The notes: generated by a model from the sequence alone, not told the origin. A DNA stretch of 64,000 nucleotides from Paractinoplanes aksuensis (GCF_024137025.1 NZ_JAMYJR010000026.1:124001-188000), one strand, 5' to 3'; shown: positions 1 to 8,216, counted from the first letter of the stretch. Translations and numbers: made by a program.

Positions 1-2
1 GG

Positions 3-506
3 CTCGGGCTGCTGGTGCTGCTGATCGTCACCTCGGTGACGGCGTTGCTGCACCTCAACCGCGTGCCGAACGGCGAGGGCGCGTTCACCCGGTTCGTCGC
101 GCCGGTGGTCTCGACGGTGACCCTGGGCGCGGTGGCCTACCTGGCGTTCCGCGATCTGGCCCTGTTGTTCGGCGTGCCCGGCAGCTCGCCGATGCGCTGG
201 ATCGTGCCGACCGCGCTGGCCGTGGTGGCCGCGCTGGGCGTGCTGCACGCGCTGATCCTGCGCGGCGCTCGGCCGGTGATCTACGCGGGCATCGGGCAGG
301 GCGGCGTCCCGGTGGTGGTCACGCCCGCGGCCCCACGCCCGGAATCGAAACCGGACCCGATCGATCCGCCGCCCCTGCCCCCGGCGCCGAAACCGAGCCC
401 GGCGCAGGAGCCCGGCCCGGTCAAGGAGCCGAGCGCGGCCGAGGAGCCGAGCCCGCCGCCGCTGCGAGCGCCTGGTGCGCACCGGCCCGAGCGAGTGCAG
501 CGCTGA
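3..506 (+). CDS. APC-type amino-acid permease, C-terminal part (5' end outside window)
   Basis: The reading frame is already open at the first bases, so only the last ~167 residues are visible. Two clear hydrophobic segments (about residues 33-52 and 67-88) are followed by a basic stretch and YAGIG, an end seen in actinobacterial APC-superfamily amino-acid permeases. After that the protein continues for ~60 residues as a Pro/Glu/Lys-rich, low-complexity tail, which is unusual for a permease. The stop lies 2 bp before the next start. Family assignment rests on the C-terminus only, so substrate is unknown. Confidence 0.6.
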   Translation, partial: LGLLVLLIVTSVTALLHLNRVPNGEGAFTRFVAPVVSTVTLGAVAYLAFRDLALLFGVPGSSPMRWIVPTALAVVAALGVLHALILRGARPVIYAGIGQGGVPVVVTPAAPRPESKPDPIDPPPLPPAPKPSPAQEPGPVKEPSAAEEPSPPPLRAPGAHRPERVQR

Positions 507-507
507 C

Positions 508-1188
508 ATGCGTACGCCGGATCCGCGACCCGAACGGGCACGGATCCGTGCGCTGGGGATGGACCCGGCCACCGGCCGCTACCGCCCCAACGAGTCGGTC
601 ACGGCCGTCCTGATCGAGGCCGAACTCGGCGTACGCCTGACCCGGGCCGCCCCCGGCTGCCGGGCCGACTGGATCGACCAGGGCGGGCGCTCGTACGACG
701 CGGTGGGCCCGTTCGCGGCGCACCGGTTCGAACGGCAGTGGGCGCGCTTCTCGCAGCAGATCGTGCTGCACCTGAAAAAGGCCGACCTGGTGCCGGTGGA
801 CGTCTCGCAGTTCACCGCCGACCAGGTGGCAAAGGTGGAAAAGTTCGTGACGGAGCAGGGCTTGGCACCGCGGGTCTTCATCCTGGGACGGCGACAATGG
901 CGGCTCTCATCATGGTCCGGCCGGGCCACGACTGGCAGGCGACGGGCGGGCTCTTCGAATGGACGCTGGAATACCTCATCCCGCGCCTCGACGACCAGAA
1001 GACCGCCGCCTGGCTCCGCATGGTCGTGGCCGAGGACCTCGGCAGCCTGTGGATACCCGACCTGCCCGACGCGGGTCGCGAGGAGATCTATGCGCTGCTG
1101 CGCTCGGACCTGGTCGCGGCCGCCCACCGCGAGCTGCCCGAAGGGCCGGCCAAGAGCGATGCGCTCGCACAGCTACGCGAGCTCGTAG
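508..1188 (+). CDS. Polymorphic-toxin-like C-terminal domain protein; stop codon apparently lost
   Basis: ATG 508 opens a frame whose first ~128 residues resemble the toxin tip of contact-dependent or other polymorphic toxins: a PNES/ADWID segment, SYDAVGPF, a basic/aromatic stretch, then HLKKAD and VPVDVS, ending at VFILGR. There is no secretion or trafficking domain, so it is an orphan toxin-like module. Past codon CGA 892-894 the same frame stays open to 1188, but there it is Arg/Ser/Trp-rich and is out of frame with a well-behaved gene starting at 897. One C-to-T change at 892 would give TGA directly before that start. Real coding probably ends near 891. Family recognition is by eye; nuclease activity is not demonstrated. 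Confidence 0.5.
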   Translation: MRTPDPRPERARIRALGMDPATGRYRPNESVTAVLIEAELGVRLTRAAPGCRADWIDQGGRSYDAVGPFAAHRFERQWARFSQQIVLHLKKADLVPVDVSQFTADQVAKVEKFVTEQGLAPRVFILGRRQWRLSSWSGRATTGRRRAGSSNGRWNTSSRASTTRRPPPGSAWSWPRTSAACGYPTCPTRVARRSMRCCARTWSRPPTASCPKGRPRAMRSHSYASS

Positions 1189-1211
1189 CCCTCGCCCGAT
1201 CGGCTTCCTAG
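897..1211 (+). CDS. Small acidic protein, probable immunity partner of the upstream toxin-like gene
   Basis: A 104-residue protein starting MAALIMVRPGHDW, with Trp- and Leu-rich helices and many acidic residues. It has no signal peptide or membrane segment. It starts where the toxin-like domain should end, the usual arrangement for a toxin followed by its immunity gene, and frame 3 carries the good actinobacterial codon bias here. Its TAG stop shares CTAG with the stop of the convergent gene at 1208. I do not recognise the family by name; the immunity role is inferred from position, size and acidity. Confidence 0.5.
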   Translation: MAALIMVRPGHDWQATGGLFEWTLEYLIPRLDDQKTAAWLRMVVAEDLGSLWIPDLPDAGREEIYALLRSDLVAAAHRELPEGPAKSDALAQLRELVALARSAS

Positions 1212-1714
1212 GCGAAGAACTCCTGGATCTGGGTGAGCGTCAGATAGCCCTGCACCTCGGGCTCGTGTGTGGGCTCGGGCAGGCGCTTGGCGGTGACCGG
1301 CACGTCGGGGACGTCGCGGGGCGGGCTCGGCAGGGGCGGGTCGGGCGGCAGCACGGGCAGTGTGAGGGCCTGGCGGATCACTTCGAACATCGCCCGCACC
1401 TCGTCGGCCGCGGTGCGCTCGGCCGAGGCCGTGCCGGTCGGCAGCGCGCAGGTGAAGTTGGCCTGCAGGCGGTCCTCGAGGCGGCGGATGTCGGCGCTGG
1501 GCCGCAGGTGGTCGAGCCGTCCCTCGGCCACGATGCCCAGCTCACAGGCGCTGAGGCCGGACTCGTGCCACCAAGAGCGCCAGCGCGGGTCGGCGTCGAG
1601 CGCCAGCGCGACGTGCTGCAGGGCCACCACGTACTCGCGCGGGGCGTGGCCGCCCCTGGTCGTGGTGCCCAGGTGCGGGTGCAGCCAGGAGTAGCGGTCC
1701 GCGGCGTCGACCAT
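1208..1714 (-). CDS. Hypothetical protein
   Basis: A 168-residue cytosolic protein beginning MVDAADRYSWLHPH. The N-terminal two thirds look globular and helical, with several Trp residues (RWRSWWHESG); a Pro-rich linker around residues 120-145 leads to a short C-terminal helix. No family recognised. It is convergent with the putative immunity gene, sharing the palindrome CTAG as both stops. ATG 1714 is the only reasonable start. Confidence 0.5.
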   Translation of the reverse strand: MVDAADRYSWLHPHLGTTTRGGHAPREYVVALQHVALALDADPRWRSWWHESGLSACELGIVAEGRLDHLRPSADIRRLEDRLQANFTCALPTGTASAERTAADEVRAMFEVIRQALTLPVLPPDPPLPSPPRDVPDVPVTAKRLPEPTHEPEVQGYLTLTQIQEFFA

Positions 1715-1800
1715 TTCTGCATGGTGACATTTCGGTCGCCCGCAGGTCTGCTGGACGGCCCCGCACGTTCGGGCGAATTCCGTCGTACATAAGCGGGTGA

Positions 1801-1806
1801 TATAAA
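1801..1806 (+). promoter_or_regulatory. Predicted -10 box of the MarR gene
   Basis: TATAAA, 5/6 to the consensus in very GC-rich surroundings. A start 6 nt downstream (GTG 1813) would be at or next to the transcription start. No strong -35 is visible; TTCCGT at 1778-1783 has the right spacing but is weak. Confidence 0.45.
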
Positions 1807-1812
1807 TTGGAT

Positions 1813-2271
1813 GTGCAGCCCGCCATCACGGATCAGACCATGCCCGCCGAGGACGCGGCCGTCGCCGCCGGTTTCGAGCACTTCTACGAGACGCTCCGCC
1901 GGCTGACGCCCCGCGGCCCGCTGAGCCTGACCGCTGCCTCCACGCTGCGCCGCCTCGAGCGTTCCGGCCCGCACCGCCTGTGTGAGCTCTACGCGCCCGA
2001 GGGGATCAGTCAGCCCGCCATGACGCAGCTGGTCACCCGGCTCGAGAAGGAGGGGCTGGCCGAGCGCACGGCCGACCCCACCGACGGGCGGGCCGTGGTC
2101 GTGAGCATCACCGACGCCGGCCGTGAGGCCGTCTCGCACCGCCGTCAGGTCCGCGCCGAGGCGCTGTCCGCGCTGCTCCAGGGCCTCACGCCCGAGCAGT
2201 ACGAGGCAGTGGTGGCCGCGCTGCCGGCGCTGGAGCGGCTGAGCGACCTGGCCGCCGAGCAGGCCTCCTAG
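1813..2271 (+). CDS. MarR-family transcriptional regulator
   Basis: About 152 residues with the MarR winged-helix layout: N-terminal dimerisation helix, HTH around residues 55-80 (ISQPAMTQLVTRLEKEGL), then the wing with DPTDGRAV and a C-terminal dimerisation helix. Such proteins repress drug-efflux or redox genes and release DNA on ligand binding. The MFS exporter gene lies just downstream on the same strand, so it is the likely target. TTG 1807 and ATG 1840 are alternative starts; GTG 1813 is chosen because TATAAA at 1801-1806 is a good -10 box exactly 6 nt upstream, suggesting a leaderless transcript. Confidence 0.85.
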   Translation: MQPAITDQTMPAEDAAVAAGFEHFYETLRRLTPRGPLSLTAASTLRRLERSGPHRLCELYAPEGISQPAMTQLVTRLEKEGLAERTADPTDGRAVVVSITDAGREAVSHRRQVRAEALSALLQGLTPEQYEAVVAALPALERLSDLAAEQAS

Positions 2272-2350
2272 CGGCCGGCCGGGTCGCGTCGCCGGGTGGC
2301 GCGTGGCCCGCTCTGCCCGAAATGTACCTAGATGTGAGGAGATGAGCCGC

Positions 2351-4105
2351 GTGCTGTCCGTGGATCATCCGCGTTACAAGTGGATCGCCCTGTCGAACAC
2401 GACGCTCGGCACCCTGCTGGCCACGATCAACGCGTCGATCGTGCTGATCTCGCTCCCGGCGATCTTCAAGGGCATCCACGTCGACCCGCTGCAGCCCGCC
2501 AACGTCAGCTACCTGCTGTGGATGCTGATCGGCTACATGCTGGTCACCGCCGTCCTGGTGGTCACGCTGGGCCGGCTCGGCGACATGTACGGCCGGGTCC
2601 GGATCTACAACGCCGGCTTCGCGATCTTCACCGTCACCTCGGTCGTCCTGGCCCTCGACCCGTTCGACGGCGGGGGCGGCGCGCTCTGGCTGATCGGCTG
2701 GCGCGTGCTCCAGGCGGTCGGCGGCGCGATGCTGATGGCCAACTCGGCCGCGATCATCACCGACGCCTTCCCGTCCGAGCAGCGCGGCATGGCCCTCGGC
2801 GTCAACATCGTCTCGGCCCTGGCCGGTTCGTTCATCGGCCTGGTGGCCGGGGGAGTGCTGGCCGAGTGGGACTGGCGCTCGATCTTCTGGGTCAACATCC
2901 CGCTCGGCCTGCTGGGCACGGTGTGGGCCTACCGCTCGCTGCACGACACCGGGATCCGGCGCAAAGCCAAGATCGACTGGTGGGGCAACGCGACCTTCGC
3001 GGCCGGGCTCACGGCCGTGCTGGCTGCCATCACGTACGGAATTCAGCCGTACGGCGGCCACACCATGGGCTGGACCAACCCGTGGGTGCTGGCCGGGCTG
3101 ATCGGCGGCGCCCTGGTGCTGGTCGCGTTCGGGCTGATCGAGACCCGGGTGGCCGAGCCCATGTTCCCGCTCGCGTTGTTCAAGAACGCGGCGTTCACCA
3201 GTGGTAACGCGGCCAACCTGCTGGCCAGCGTGGCCCGCGGCGGCCTCCAGTTCATGCTGATCATCTGGCTGCAGGGGATCTGGCTCCCGCTGCACGGCTA
3301 CTCGTACGAGTCGACGCCGCTCTGGGCCGGCATCTACCTGGTGCCGATGACGATCGGCTTCCTGGCCGCCGGTCCGGTCGCGGGCTGGCTGTCCGACCGG
3401 TTCGGCCCGCGACTGTTCGCCTCGGGCGGCCTGCTGGTGATGGCGTTGTCGTTCGCCGGCCTGCTGCTGTTGCCGGGCGACTTCAACTACGCCGTCTTCG
3501 CCGTGCTGATCTTCATCAACGGCGTCGGTGGTGGCCTGTTCGCCGCGCCCAACACGTCGCTGATCATGTCGAGCGTGCCCGCCACCATGCGCGGCGCCGC
3601 CTCGGGCATGCGCGCCACCTTCCAGAACGCGGGCCAGGTGCTCTCCATCGGCGTCTTCTTCTCGCTGATGGTGGCCGGTCTGGCCGACCATCTGCCGGGC
3701 GCGCTGAACAGCGGTCTGACCGGTCAGGGCGTACCGGCGGCGACGGCCTCGGCGATCGCCGCGCTGCCGCCGGTGGGCACGCTGTTCGCGGCGTTCCTGG
3801 GCTACAACCCGATCGGCGAACTGCTCGGCCCGCAGGTGCTGGCCGCCCTGCCGCCGGGCAACGCGGCCCGCCTGACCGGCCTGGAGTTCTTCCCGCAACT
3901 GATCGCCGAACCGTTCCACAGTGGTCTGGTGATCGTCTTCGGGCTGGCCATCGTGATGGCCGTGGTGGGCGCGCTCGCCTCCCTGGTGCGCGGCAAGCCC
4001 GTCCCCACCTCCGATTTCATCGCCCACGAGTCCGAGGTGCAGGCCGAGTTCGGCGCTCAGCCGCTAGCGCCGGCGACGGGGGTGTCCGAACCCTTGAAAC
4101 CCTGA
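2351..4105 (+). CDS. MFS drug exporter, DHA2 type (14 TM)
   Basis: A 584-residue major-facilitator protein with about 14 hydrophobic helices, the drug:H+ antiporter-2 length. The loop-2 motif GRLGDMYGR is present near residue 75. The N-terminal half has the usual WRSIFWVNIPLG segment of DHA2 exporters. A large hydrophilic/amphipathic loop precedes the last helix. Expected role: proton-driven export of hydrophobic drugs across the cell membrane. AGGAG at 2337-2341 abuts ATG 2342 but is 9 nt before in-frame GTG 2351, so GTG is preferred. It probably belongs to the MarR unit. Its 3' end overlaps the convergent regulator by 49 bp. Confidence 0.85.
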   Translation: MLSVDHPRYKWIALSNTTLGTLLATINASIVLISLPAIFKGIHVDPLQPANVSYLLWMLIGYMLVTAVLVVTLGRLGDMYGRVRIYNAGFAIFTVTSVVLALDPFDGGGGALWLIGWRVLQAVGGAMLMANSAAIITDAFPSEQRGMALGVNIVSALAGSFIGLVAGGVLAEWDWRSIFWVNIPLGLLGTVWAYRSLHDTGIRRKAKIDWWGNATFAAGLTAVLAAITYGIQPYGGHTMGWTNPWVLAGLIGGALVLVAFGLIETRVAEPMFPLALFKNAAFTSGNAANLLASVARGGLQFMLIIWLQGIWLPLHGYSYESTPLWAGIYLVPMTIGFLAAGPVAGWLSDRFGPRLFASGGLLVMALSFAGLLLLPGDFNYAVFAVLIFINGVGGGLFAAPNTSLIMSSVPATMRGAASGMRATFQNAGQVLSIGVFFSLMVAGLADHLPGALNSGLTGQGVPAATASAIAALPPVGTLFAAFLGYNPIGELLGPQVLAALPPGNAARLTGLEFFPQLIAEPFHSGLVIVFGLAIVMAVVGALASLVRGKPVPTSDFIAHESEVQAEFGAQPLAPATGVSEPLKP

Positions 4106-4914
4106 AGGCCGATCGCGCCCAGCAGGTCGAGCTTCCCGCGCGCATCCGTCCCCGGCCGCGGGGTGCTCACCACCAGCCGAAGGTCGGTGCCCTGGGTGGT
4201 CAGCACGTTCGAGTCGATCGGGATGTCGCCGACCTCGGGGTGGACCACGGTCTTGCTCGCGGTTTCGTGCTCGGCGACCTCGCGCAACTCCCACAGCCGG
4301 CGGAACCGGTCGGCGCGCCCGAGCCGGGCCACCAGGGCCGCGAGACCGGGATCGTCCGGATAGCGGCCCGTGGTCGCGCGGAGGTCGGCCACCAGGGACT
4401 TCTCGAACTCGGACCGCTCGGTCGGGGAGTAGCGGACCCGGGAGAAGCCGCCCTCGAACTGGCTGATCAGGGCGCTGCGCTCGGCCTCGGGTTGCCGGGT
4501 CGGATCGCCGAACGTGGCCGCGAACAGCGGGTTCCAATGCAGCAGTTGCCAGGTGGCGTCGTAGACACCGACCGGGCTGGCGGCCAGCTGGTCGACGATG
4601 CGATGCACGCTGCCGGGAACGAGGCGTGGCACCCGCCCCGGGTCGGCGGCGTGTCCGGCCAGGCGCATCAGGTGAGCCTGTTCGTCGTCGGACAACTGCA
4701 GGGCGCGGGCCAGGGCCGCACAGACCTGGGCCGACGGGGTGGAGGCCTTGCCCTGTTCCAGGCGGACCACGTACTCGACCGAGATGCCGGCCAGCATCGC
4801 CAGCTCCGACCGCCGCAACCCCGCCACTCGCCGCGGCGCGTGGTGGGGGAGGCCGAGCGCGGCCGGATCCAGCCGGTCGCGCCAGGACCGTAGGGCAGCC
4901 CCGAGTTGACTCAT
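4057..4914 (-). CDS. HTH regulator with MmyB-like ligand-binding domain
   Basis: A 285-residue protein with an XRE-type HTH (about residues 28-85, RRSELAMLAGISVEYVVRLEQG) followed by the MmyB-like domain (about 105-270; note the WNPLFAATFGDP segment). This architecture is very common in actinomycetes, where the C-terminal PAS-like pocket binds a lipid-like ligand and the gene sits divergent from a dehydrogenase. Here it diverges from an aldo/keto reductase with a 101-bp spacer, which is the likely target. The C-terminal 49 bp overlap the MFS gene on the other strand. Confidence 0.9.
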   Translation of the reverse strand: MSQLGAALRSWRDRLDPAALGLPHHAPRRVAGLRRSELAMLAGISVEYVVRLEQGKASTPSAQVCAALARALQLSDDEQAHLMRLAGHAADPGRVPRLVPGSVHRIVDQLAASPVGVYDATWQLLHWNPLFAATFGDPTRQPEAERSALISQFEGGFSRVRYSPTERSEFEKSLVADLRATTGRYPDDPGLAALVARLGRADRFRRLWELREVAEHETASKTVVHPEVGDIPIDSNVLTTQGTDLRLVVSTPRPGTDARGKLDLLGAIGLQGFKGSDTPVAGASG

Positions 4915-5015
4915 ACCGCCATGGTGCCCCGGCCCGGCCGGCTCTGGGTGGTACTGCCTGTACCAGTAAGTTTGTTGGCTGCCGGGCCGGCCGGGGGAGC
5001 GGCAGGCTCGAAGCC

Positions 5016-5846
5016 ATGAACAACACCGTCACCCTCGCCGAAGATCTGACCCTCTCCCGCATCGGCTTCGGCGCGATGCAACTCGCCGGCCCCAACGCCT
5101 TCGGGCCGCCGCGCGACCGCGCCGCCGCGGTCCGGGTGCTGCGCGAGGCGGTCGACCTGGGCGTCACGCACCTGGACACCAGCGACTACTACGGGCCCTT
5201 CGTGACCAACGAGATCATCAAGGAGGCGCTGCACCCGTATCCGTCGGACCTGCGGATCGTCACCAAGGTCGGCTTCCGCCGGGGACCGGACGGCAGCTGG
5301 GACCCGGCCGTCGACGACCTGCGGGCCCAGGTCGAATCGAACCTCGAGCACCTCGGCCTCGACGCCCTGGACGCCGTCAACCTGCGCGTCGAGGGCCCCG
5401 GCGCCCTGGCCCGGCCCTTCGCGGAACTGGCGGCTCTGCGGGAGCAGGGCTTGATCCGGCACCTCGGCCTGTCCAACGTCACCGCCGAGCAGGTGGACGA
5501 GGCCCGCGCGCTCGCACCGGTCGTCTTCGTCCAGAACATGTACAACCTGGTGCTGCGGGCCGACGACTCCCTTGTGGATGATTTGGCCGCGGCCGGCATC
5601 GGCTATGTGCCGTTCTTTCCGCTCGGAGGGTGGAGCCCGCTTCAGTCGACCGTCCTCGACGAGGTGGCGGCTTCGGTCGGCGCGACCCCGCAGCAGACCG
5701 CGCTGGCCTGGCTGCTGCAGCGCAGCCCGACCATGCTCCCGATCCCGGGCACGTCCTCCGTTGCCCACCTACGTGAGAACGTGGCCGCCGCGGATGTCTC
5801 GCTGCCCCCGGCCGCCGTCGACCGGCTCGACGCGCTGGCCGGTTAG
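5016..5846 (+). CDS. Aldo/keto reductase family oxidoreductase
   Basis: A 276-residue (beta/alpha)8 NADPH-dependent reductase. The conserved GFGAMQL start, the DTSDYYG motif near residue 50 (catalytic Asp and Tyr) and the TKVGF Lys near residue 80 are present. The position of the catalytic His, usually in a LIHW-like motif, reads NLRVEG, so the tetrad is incomplete, as in YdbC-like members. The NADP-binding end IPGTSSVAHLREN is intact. It is divergent from the MmyB-type regulator, and its stop overlaps the convergent SDR stop by 4 bp. Physiological substrate unknown. Confidence 0.88.
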   Translation: MNNTVTLAEDLTLSRIGFGAMQLAGPNAFGPPRDRAAAVRVLREAVDLGVTHLDTSDYYGPFVTNEIIKEALHPYPSDLRIVTKVGFRRGPDGSWDPAVDDLRAQVESNLEHLGLDALDAVNLRVEGPGALARPFAELAALREQGLIRHLGLSNVTAEQVDEARALAPVVFVQNMYNLVLRADDSLVDDLAAAGIGYVPFFPLGGWSPLQSTVLDEVAASVGATPQQTALAWLLQRSPTMLPIPGTSSVAHLRENVAAADVSLPPAAVDRLDALAG

Positions 5847-6721
5847 TGGCCGGCCAGGAAGGCGCCGATACCCATTTCCGCGGCTACGGTTCGGGCGGTT
5901 TCGGTGGCTCGCTGGTTCAGCGTCCGCACGGCCTCGAGCTGGGCGAGCGGAGCGACGACGGTCCGGAGTGGACGTCGGCCGTCGGGTGCTTCGACCAGGG
6001 CGACGATAGCGTCGGAAACGGCCGTGGGATCGCCGGGATCCTGCGTCTGCCGTTCGGTGAGGGCGGCGACATAACGTCCGAAGCCTTCCCCGTACGCCGA
6101 GAAGCGGGCCGAGTCGGCCGGCAGCACGGCATTGGTGCCGATGCTGGTCGGGTACGAGGCGGCATCGACAATCACTGCCTCGACCCCGAAGGGCGCCAGC
6201 TCGTGGTGCCACGCCTCGGTCAGGCTGCCCAGGGCCGCCTTGCTCGCCGCGTAGAGCCCCGAATACGGAATGGTGACCCGGCTCGAAACGGAGCCGACCT
6301 GGATCAACACGCCGTGGCCCTGCTCCCGCAGTGTCGGCAGGGCGGCCCGGGCGACCCGCAACGCGCCGAAGACGTTCAGGTCGAACTGGCGCTGGGCTTC
6401 CTCGGCGGTGAAGGCCTCGACCGGGCCCGGGAAGATGCCGCCGGCGTTGTTGACCACTGCATCCAGGCGGCCCGCCGTTTTGAGCAAGACGGCGAGCGCT
6501 TCTTCGGCGGAAATCTGGTCGGTCACATCGAGCTCGACGACCTGCAGACTCAGGCCTTCGTCAGCGGCCAGCGCAGCCAGTTCGGCGGCGGCCTTCGTGT
6601 TCCGGCCGTTCACGTCCCGCAGCGCCGCGAAGACGTGATGCCCGCGGCGGGCCAAGGCCTCCACGGTCAGGCGGCCGAAGCCGGAGCTCGCGCCGGTGAC
6701 CAGCACAACCTTCTCACTCAT
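5843..6721 (-). CDS. Short-chain dehydrogenase/reductase (classical SDR)
   Basis: A 292-residue NAD(P)-dependent oxidoreductase with a full classical SDR signature: TGASSGFG near residue 8 (cofactor binding), NNAGG near residue 90, Ser in QVGSVSS near residue 145, and YAASK (catalytic Tyr and Lys) near residue 158. The C-terminal ~60 residues resemble the extended substrate lid of SDRs annotated as oxidoreductases next to MmyB or TetR regulators. It is transcribed divergently from a TetR gene 198 bp away, which probably controls it through the inverted repeat at 6865-6890. Confidence 0.9.
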   Translation of the reverse strand: MSEKVVLVTGASSGFGRLTVEALARRGHHVFAALRDVNGRNTKAAAELAALAADEGLSLQVVELDVTDQISAEEALAVLLKTAGRLDAVVNNAGGIFPGPVEAFTAEEAQRQFDLNVFGALRVARAALPTLREQGHGVLIQVGSVSSRVTIPYSGLYAASKAALGSLTEAWHHELAPFGVEAVIVDAASYPTSIGTNAVLPADSARFSAYGEGFGRYVAALTERQTQDPGDPTAVSDAIVALVEAPDGRRPLRTVVAPLAQLEAVRTLNQRATETARTVAAEMGIGAFLAGH

Positions 6722-6864
6722 GTTCTTTCCTTCGGTAGTGGCTCAGGGTTCGCACGCCAAGCCGCCGGGTCGCCCCTGGCAGGTGGAATGCTGGGGCGGC
6801 CGTGGGCTGGGCGTGCGAAAGCGGGGTGGTCCTCCGCTTCTCTGTCGTACGATATGGGGGCCTG

Positions 6865-6890
6865 CCCCACTTCGTAAAGAAGAAGTGGGG
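6865..6890. promoter_or_regulatory. Inverted repeat, likely TetR operator
   Basis: CCCCACTTC (6865-6873) and GAAGTGGGG (6882-6890) form perfect 9-bp arms around an 8-nt AT-rich centre, in the spacer between the SDR and the TetR gene. A related half-site, CCCACCACTTTGGG, follows at 6894. Size and location fit an operator read by the TetR product and shared by both promoters. Confidence 0.6.
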
Positions 6891-6919
6891 TGACCCACCA
6901 CTTTGGGAGAGGAGTTCGC

Positions 6920-7492
6920 GTGGCCCTCGCGAAGCCGAAGCGGGCGGACGCGCGCCGCAACTACGACCAGATCGTGGCCGCGGCCGAGGCCGAGATCGCC
7001 CGCCACGGGGCCGACGCGTCCCTCGAAGAGATCGCTCGACGCGCGGGAGTGGGCTCAGCGACCCTGCACCGGCATTTCCCGTCCCGGCAGGCGCTGCTGG
7101 AGGCGGTGTTCCACGACCGGGTCGAGGTGCTGTGCGAGCAGGCGCGCGAACTGGCCGGGCAGGCCGACCCGGGCGCCGCGCTGGGGGACTGGCTGCGGGC
7201 CGTCGCCCGCTACGGCGCGACCACGCGAGGGCTGGCCCGCTCGCTGCTCGACGGCGGCCGCGCGGTGGAGGCCCCACCGGACAGCACCTGCGAGACGATG
7301 CTGGTCGACGCGGGCGGTGAACTGCTGCAACGCGCGCACGCCGCCGGTCGGGTGCGGGCCGAGGTCTCGATCGTCGACCTGCTCACGCTGGTCAACGCCA
7401 TCTCGCTGGCCACCGAGGGCAGCCCCGACGCGGCCGCCGAGGCCACCCGCCTGACCGACCTCGCCCTGGAGGGCGTGCGCCCGCGAAGCTAG
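6920..7492 (+). CDS. TetR-family transcriptional regulator
   Basis: A 190-residue TetR repressor: the N-terminal HTH spans about residues 15-60 (ASLEEIARRAGVGSATLHRHF), followed by an all-helical ligand domain of usual length. GTG 6920 is preferred over an ATG at 6890 because GGGAGAGGAG lies 5-8 nt upstream and ATG 6890 falls inside the palindrome. It probably autoregulates and controls the divergent SDR. Ligand unknown. Confidence 0.88.
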   Translation: MALAKPKRADARRNYDQIVAAAEAEIARHGADASLEEIARRAGVGSATLHRHFPSRQALLEAVFHDRVEVLCEQARELAGQADPGAALGDWLRAVARYGATTRGLARSLLDGGRAVEAPPDSTCETMLVDAGGELLQRAHAAGRVRAEVSIVDLLTLVNAISLATEGSPDAAAEATRLTDLALEGVRPRS

Positions 7493-7597
7493 CGGCGCTG
7501 CGCCGCCGGAGGGTGTTGGTGCGACGGCCCGCTCCGCCGGGGTCTGCTGATGGCGCGGACCGCAGGTGTCGGGCGATCTGGGAGCTGGTGACGCTCG

Positions 7598-8182
7598 TCA
7601 GAGGGTGGCGGCGGCCAGCAGCATGGTGGCGATCTCGCGGGCCTGGAGGGCGGCCGTCGAGCCCCTGTCCATGCGGCCGCCGACCGAGGCGCCGTCGTAG
7701 AGGATGACCAGCTGGTCGGCCAGCCGGGCCGGGTCGTGGGCGCCGGCGTCGCGGGCCAGCTCGTAGAAGAGGCCGCGGGTCCACGCGCGGTTGGTGTTCG
7801 AGACGTCCTCGATCGCGCCGCCGGGGGTCGACTCGGCGCTGGCGTTGTAGAAGGCGCAACCCCGGAAGCCGGGCGTGCCGGTCAGCTCGGCCAGCACCTC
7901 GAACACGCCGAGCAGGCGGTCGCGGGGGTCGTCGTAGCGCTCCAGGCCGGCCAGCAGGCGGGTCCGGCGCAGCGCGTGCCGGCCCTCCAGGTAGGCCCGG
8001 ACCAGCTCTTCCTTGCTGCCGAAGGTGCTGTAGAGCGAGGCCTTGGCGACGCCGGCCCGCTCGATGACGCGGTCGATGCCGACGGTGTGGATGCCCTCGG
8101 CATAGAACAGCTCGTCGGCGGCGGCCAGCAGGCGGTCGCGGGCCGACGGCTTACGGGTGGCGGAGGGTGACGCAGCGGACAT
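7598..8182 (-). CDS. TetR/AcrR-family repressor of the adjacent MFS gene
   Basis: A 194-residue regulator with an N-terminal HTH (about residues 17-63, VIERAGVAKASLYSTFGSKEELV) and a C-terminal TetR_C-like domain containing GFRGCAFYNA, typical of AcrR-like regulators of efflux pumps. It diverges from an MFS gene across an 82-bp spacer holding two copies of a palindrome, the classic repressor/pump arrangement. Confidence 0.92.
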   Translation of the reverse strand: MSAASPSATRKPSARDRLLAAADELFYAEGIHTVGIDRVIERAGVAKASLYSTFGSKEELVRAYLEGRHALRRTRLLAGLERYDDPRDRLLGVFEVLAELTGTPGFRGCAFYNASAESTPGGAIEDVSNTNRAWTRGLFYELARDAGAHDPARLADQLVILYDGASVGGRMDRGSTAALQAREIATMLLAAATL

Positions 8183-8186
8183 GCCG

Positions 8187-8216
8187 TTGACGATAGCAGA
8201 CAGACCTGTCTAGTCT
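8187..8216 (+). promoter_or_regulatory. Predicted promoter of the MFS gene
   Basis: A -35 TTGACG (8187-8192) and a -10 TAGTCT (8211-8216) are separated by 18 bp. The -10 box overlaps the first operator, so repressor binding would exclude RNA polymerase. Confidence 0.6.

Noticed and set aside
899..1188. C-terminal half of the 508 frame as true protein
   Set aside because: Arg/Ser/Trp/Pro-rich and out of frame with the well-biased gene at 897.
2186..4027. 613-codon minus-strand open frame
   Set aside because: It is antisense to the MFS gene; its product is Gln/His/Arg/Gly-rich without domains, as expected for GC-rich antisense frames.
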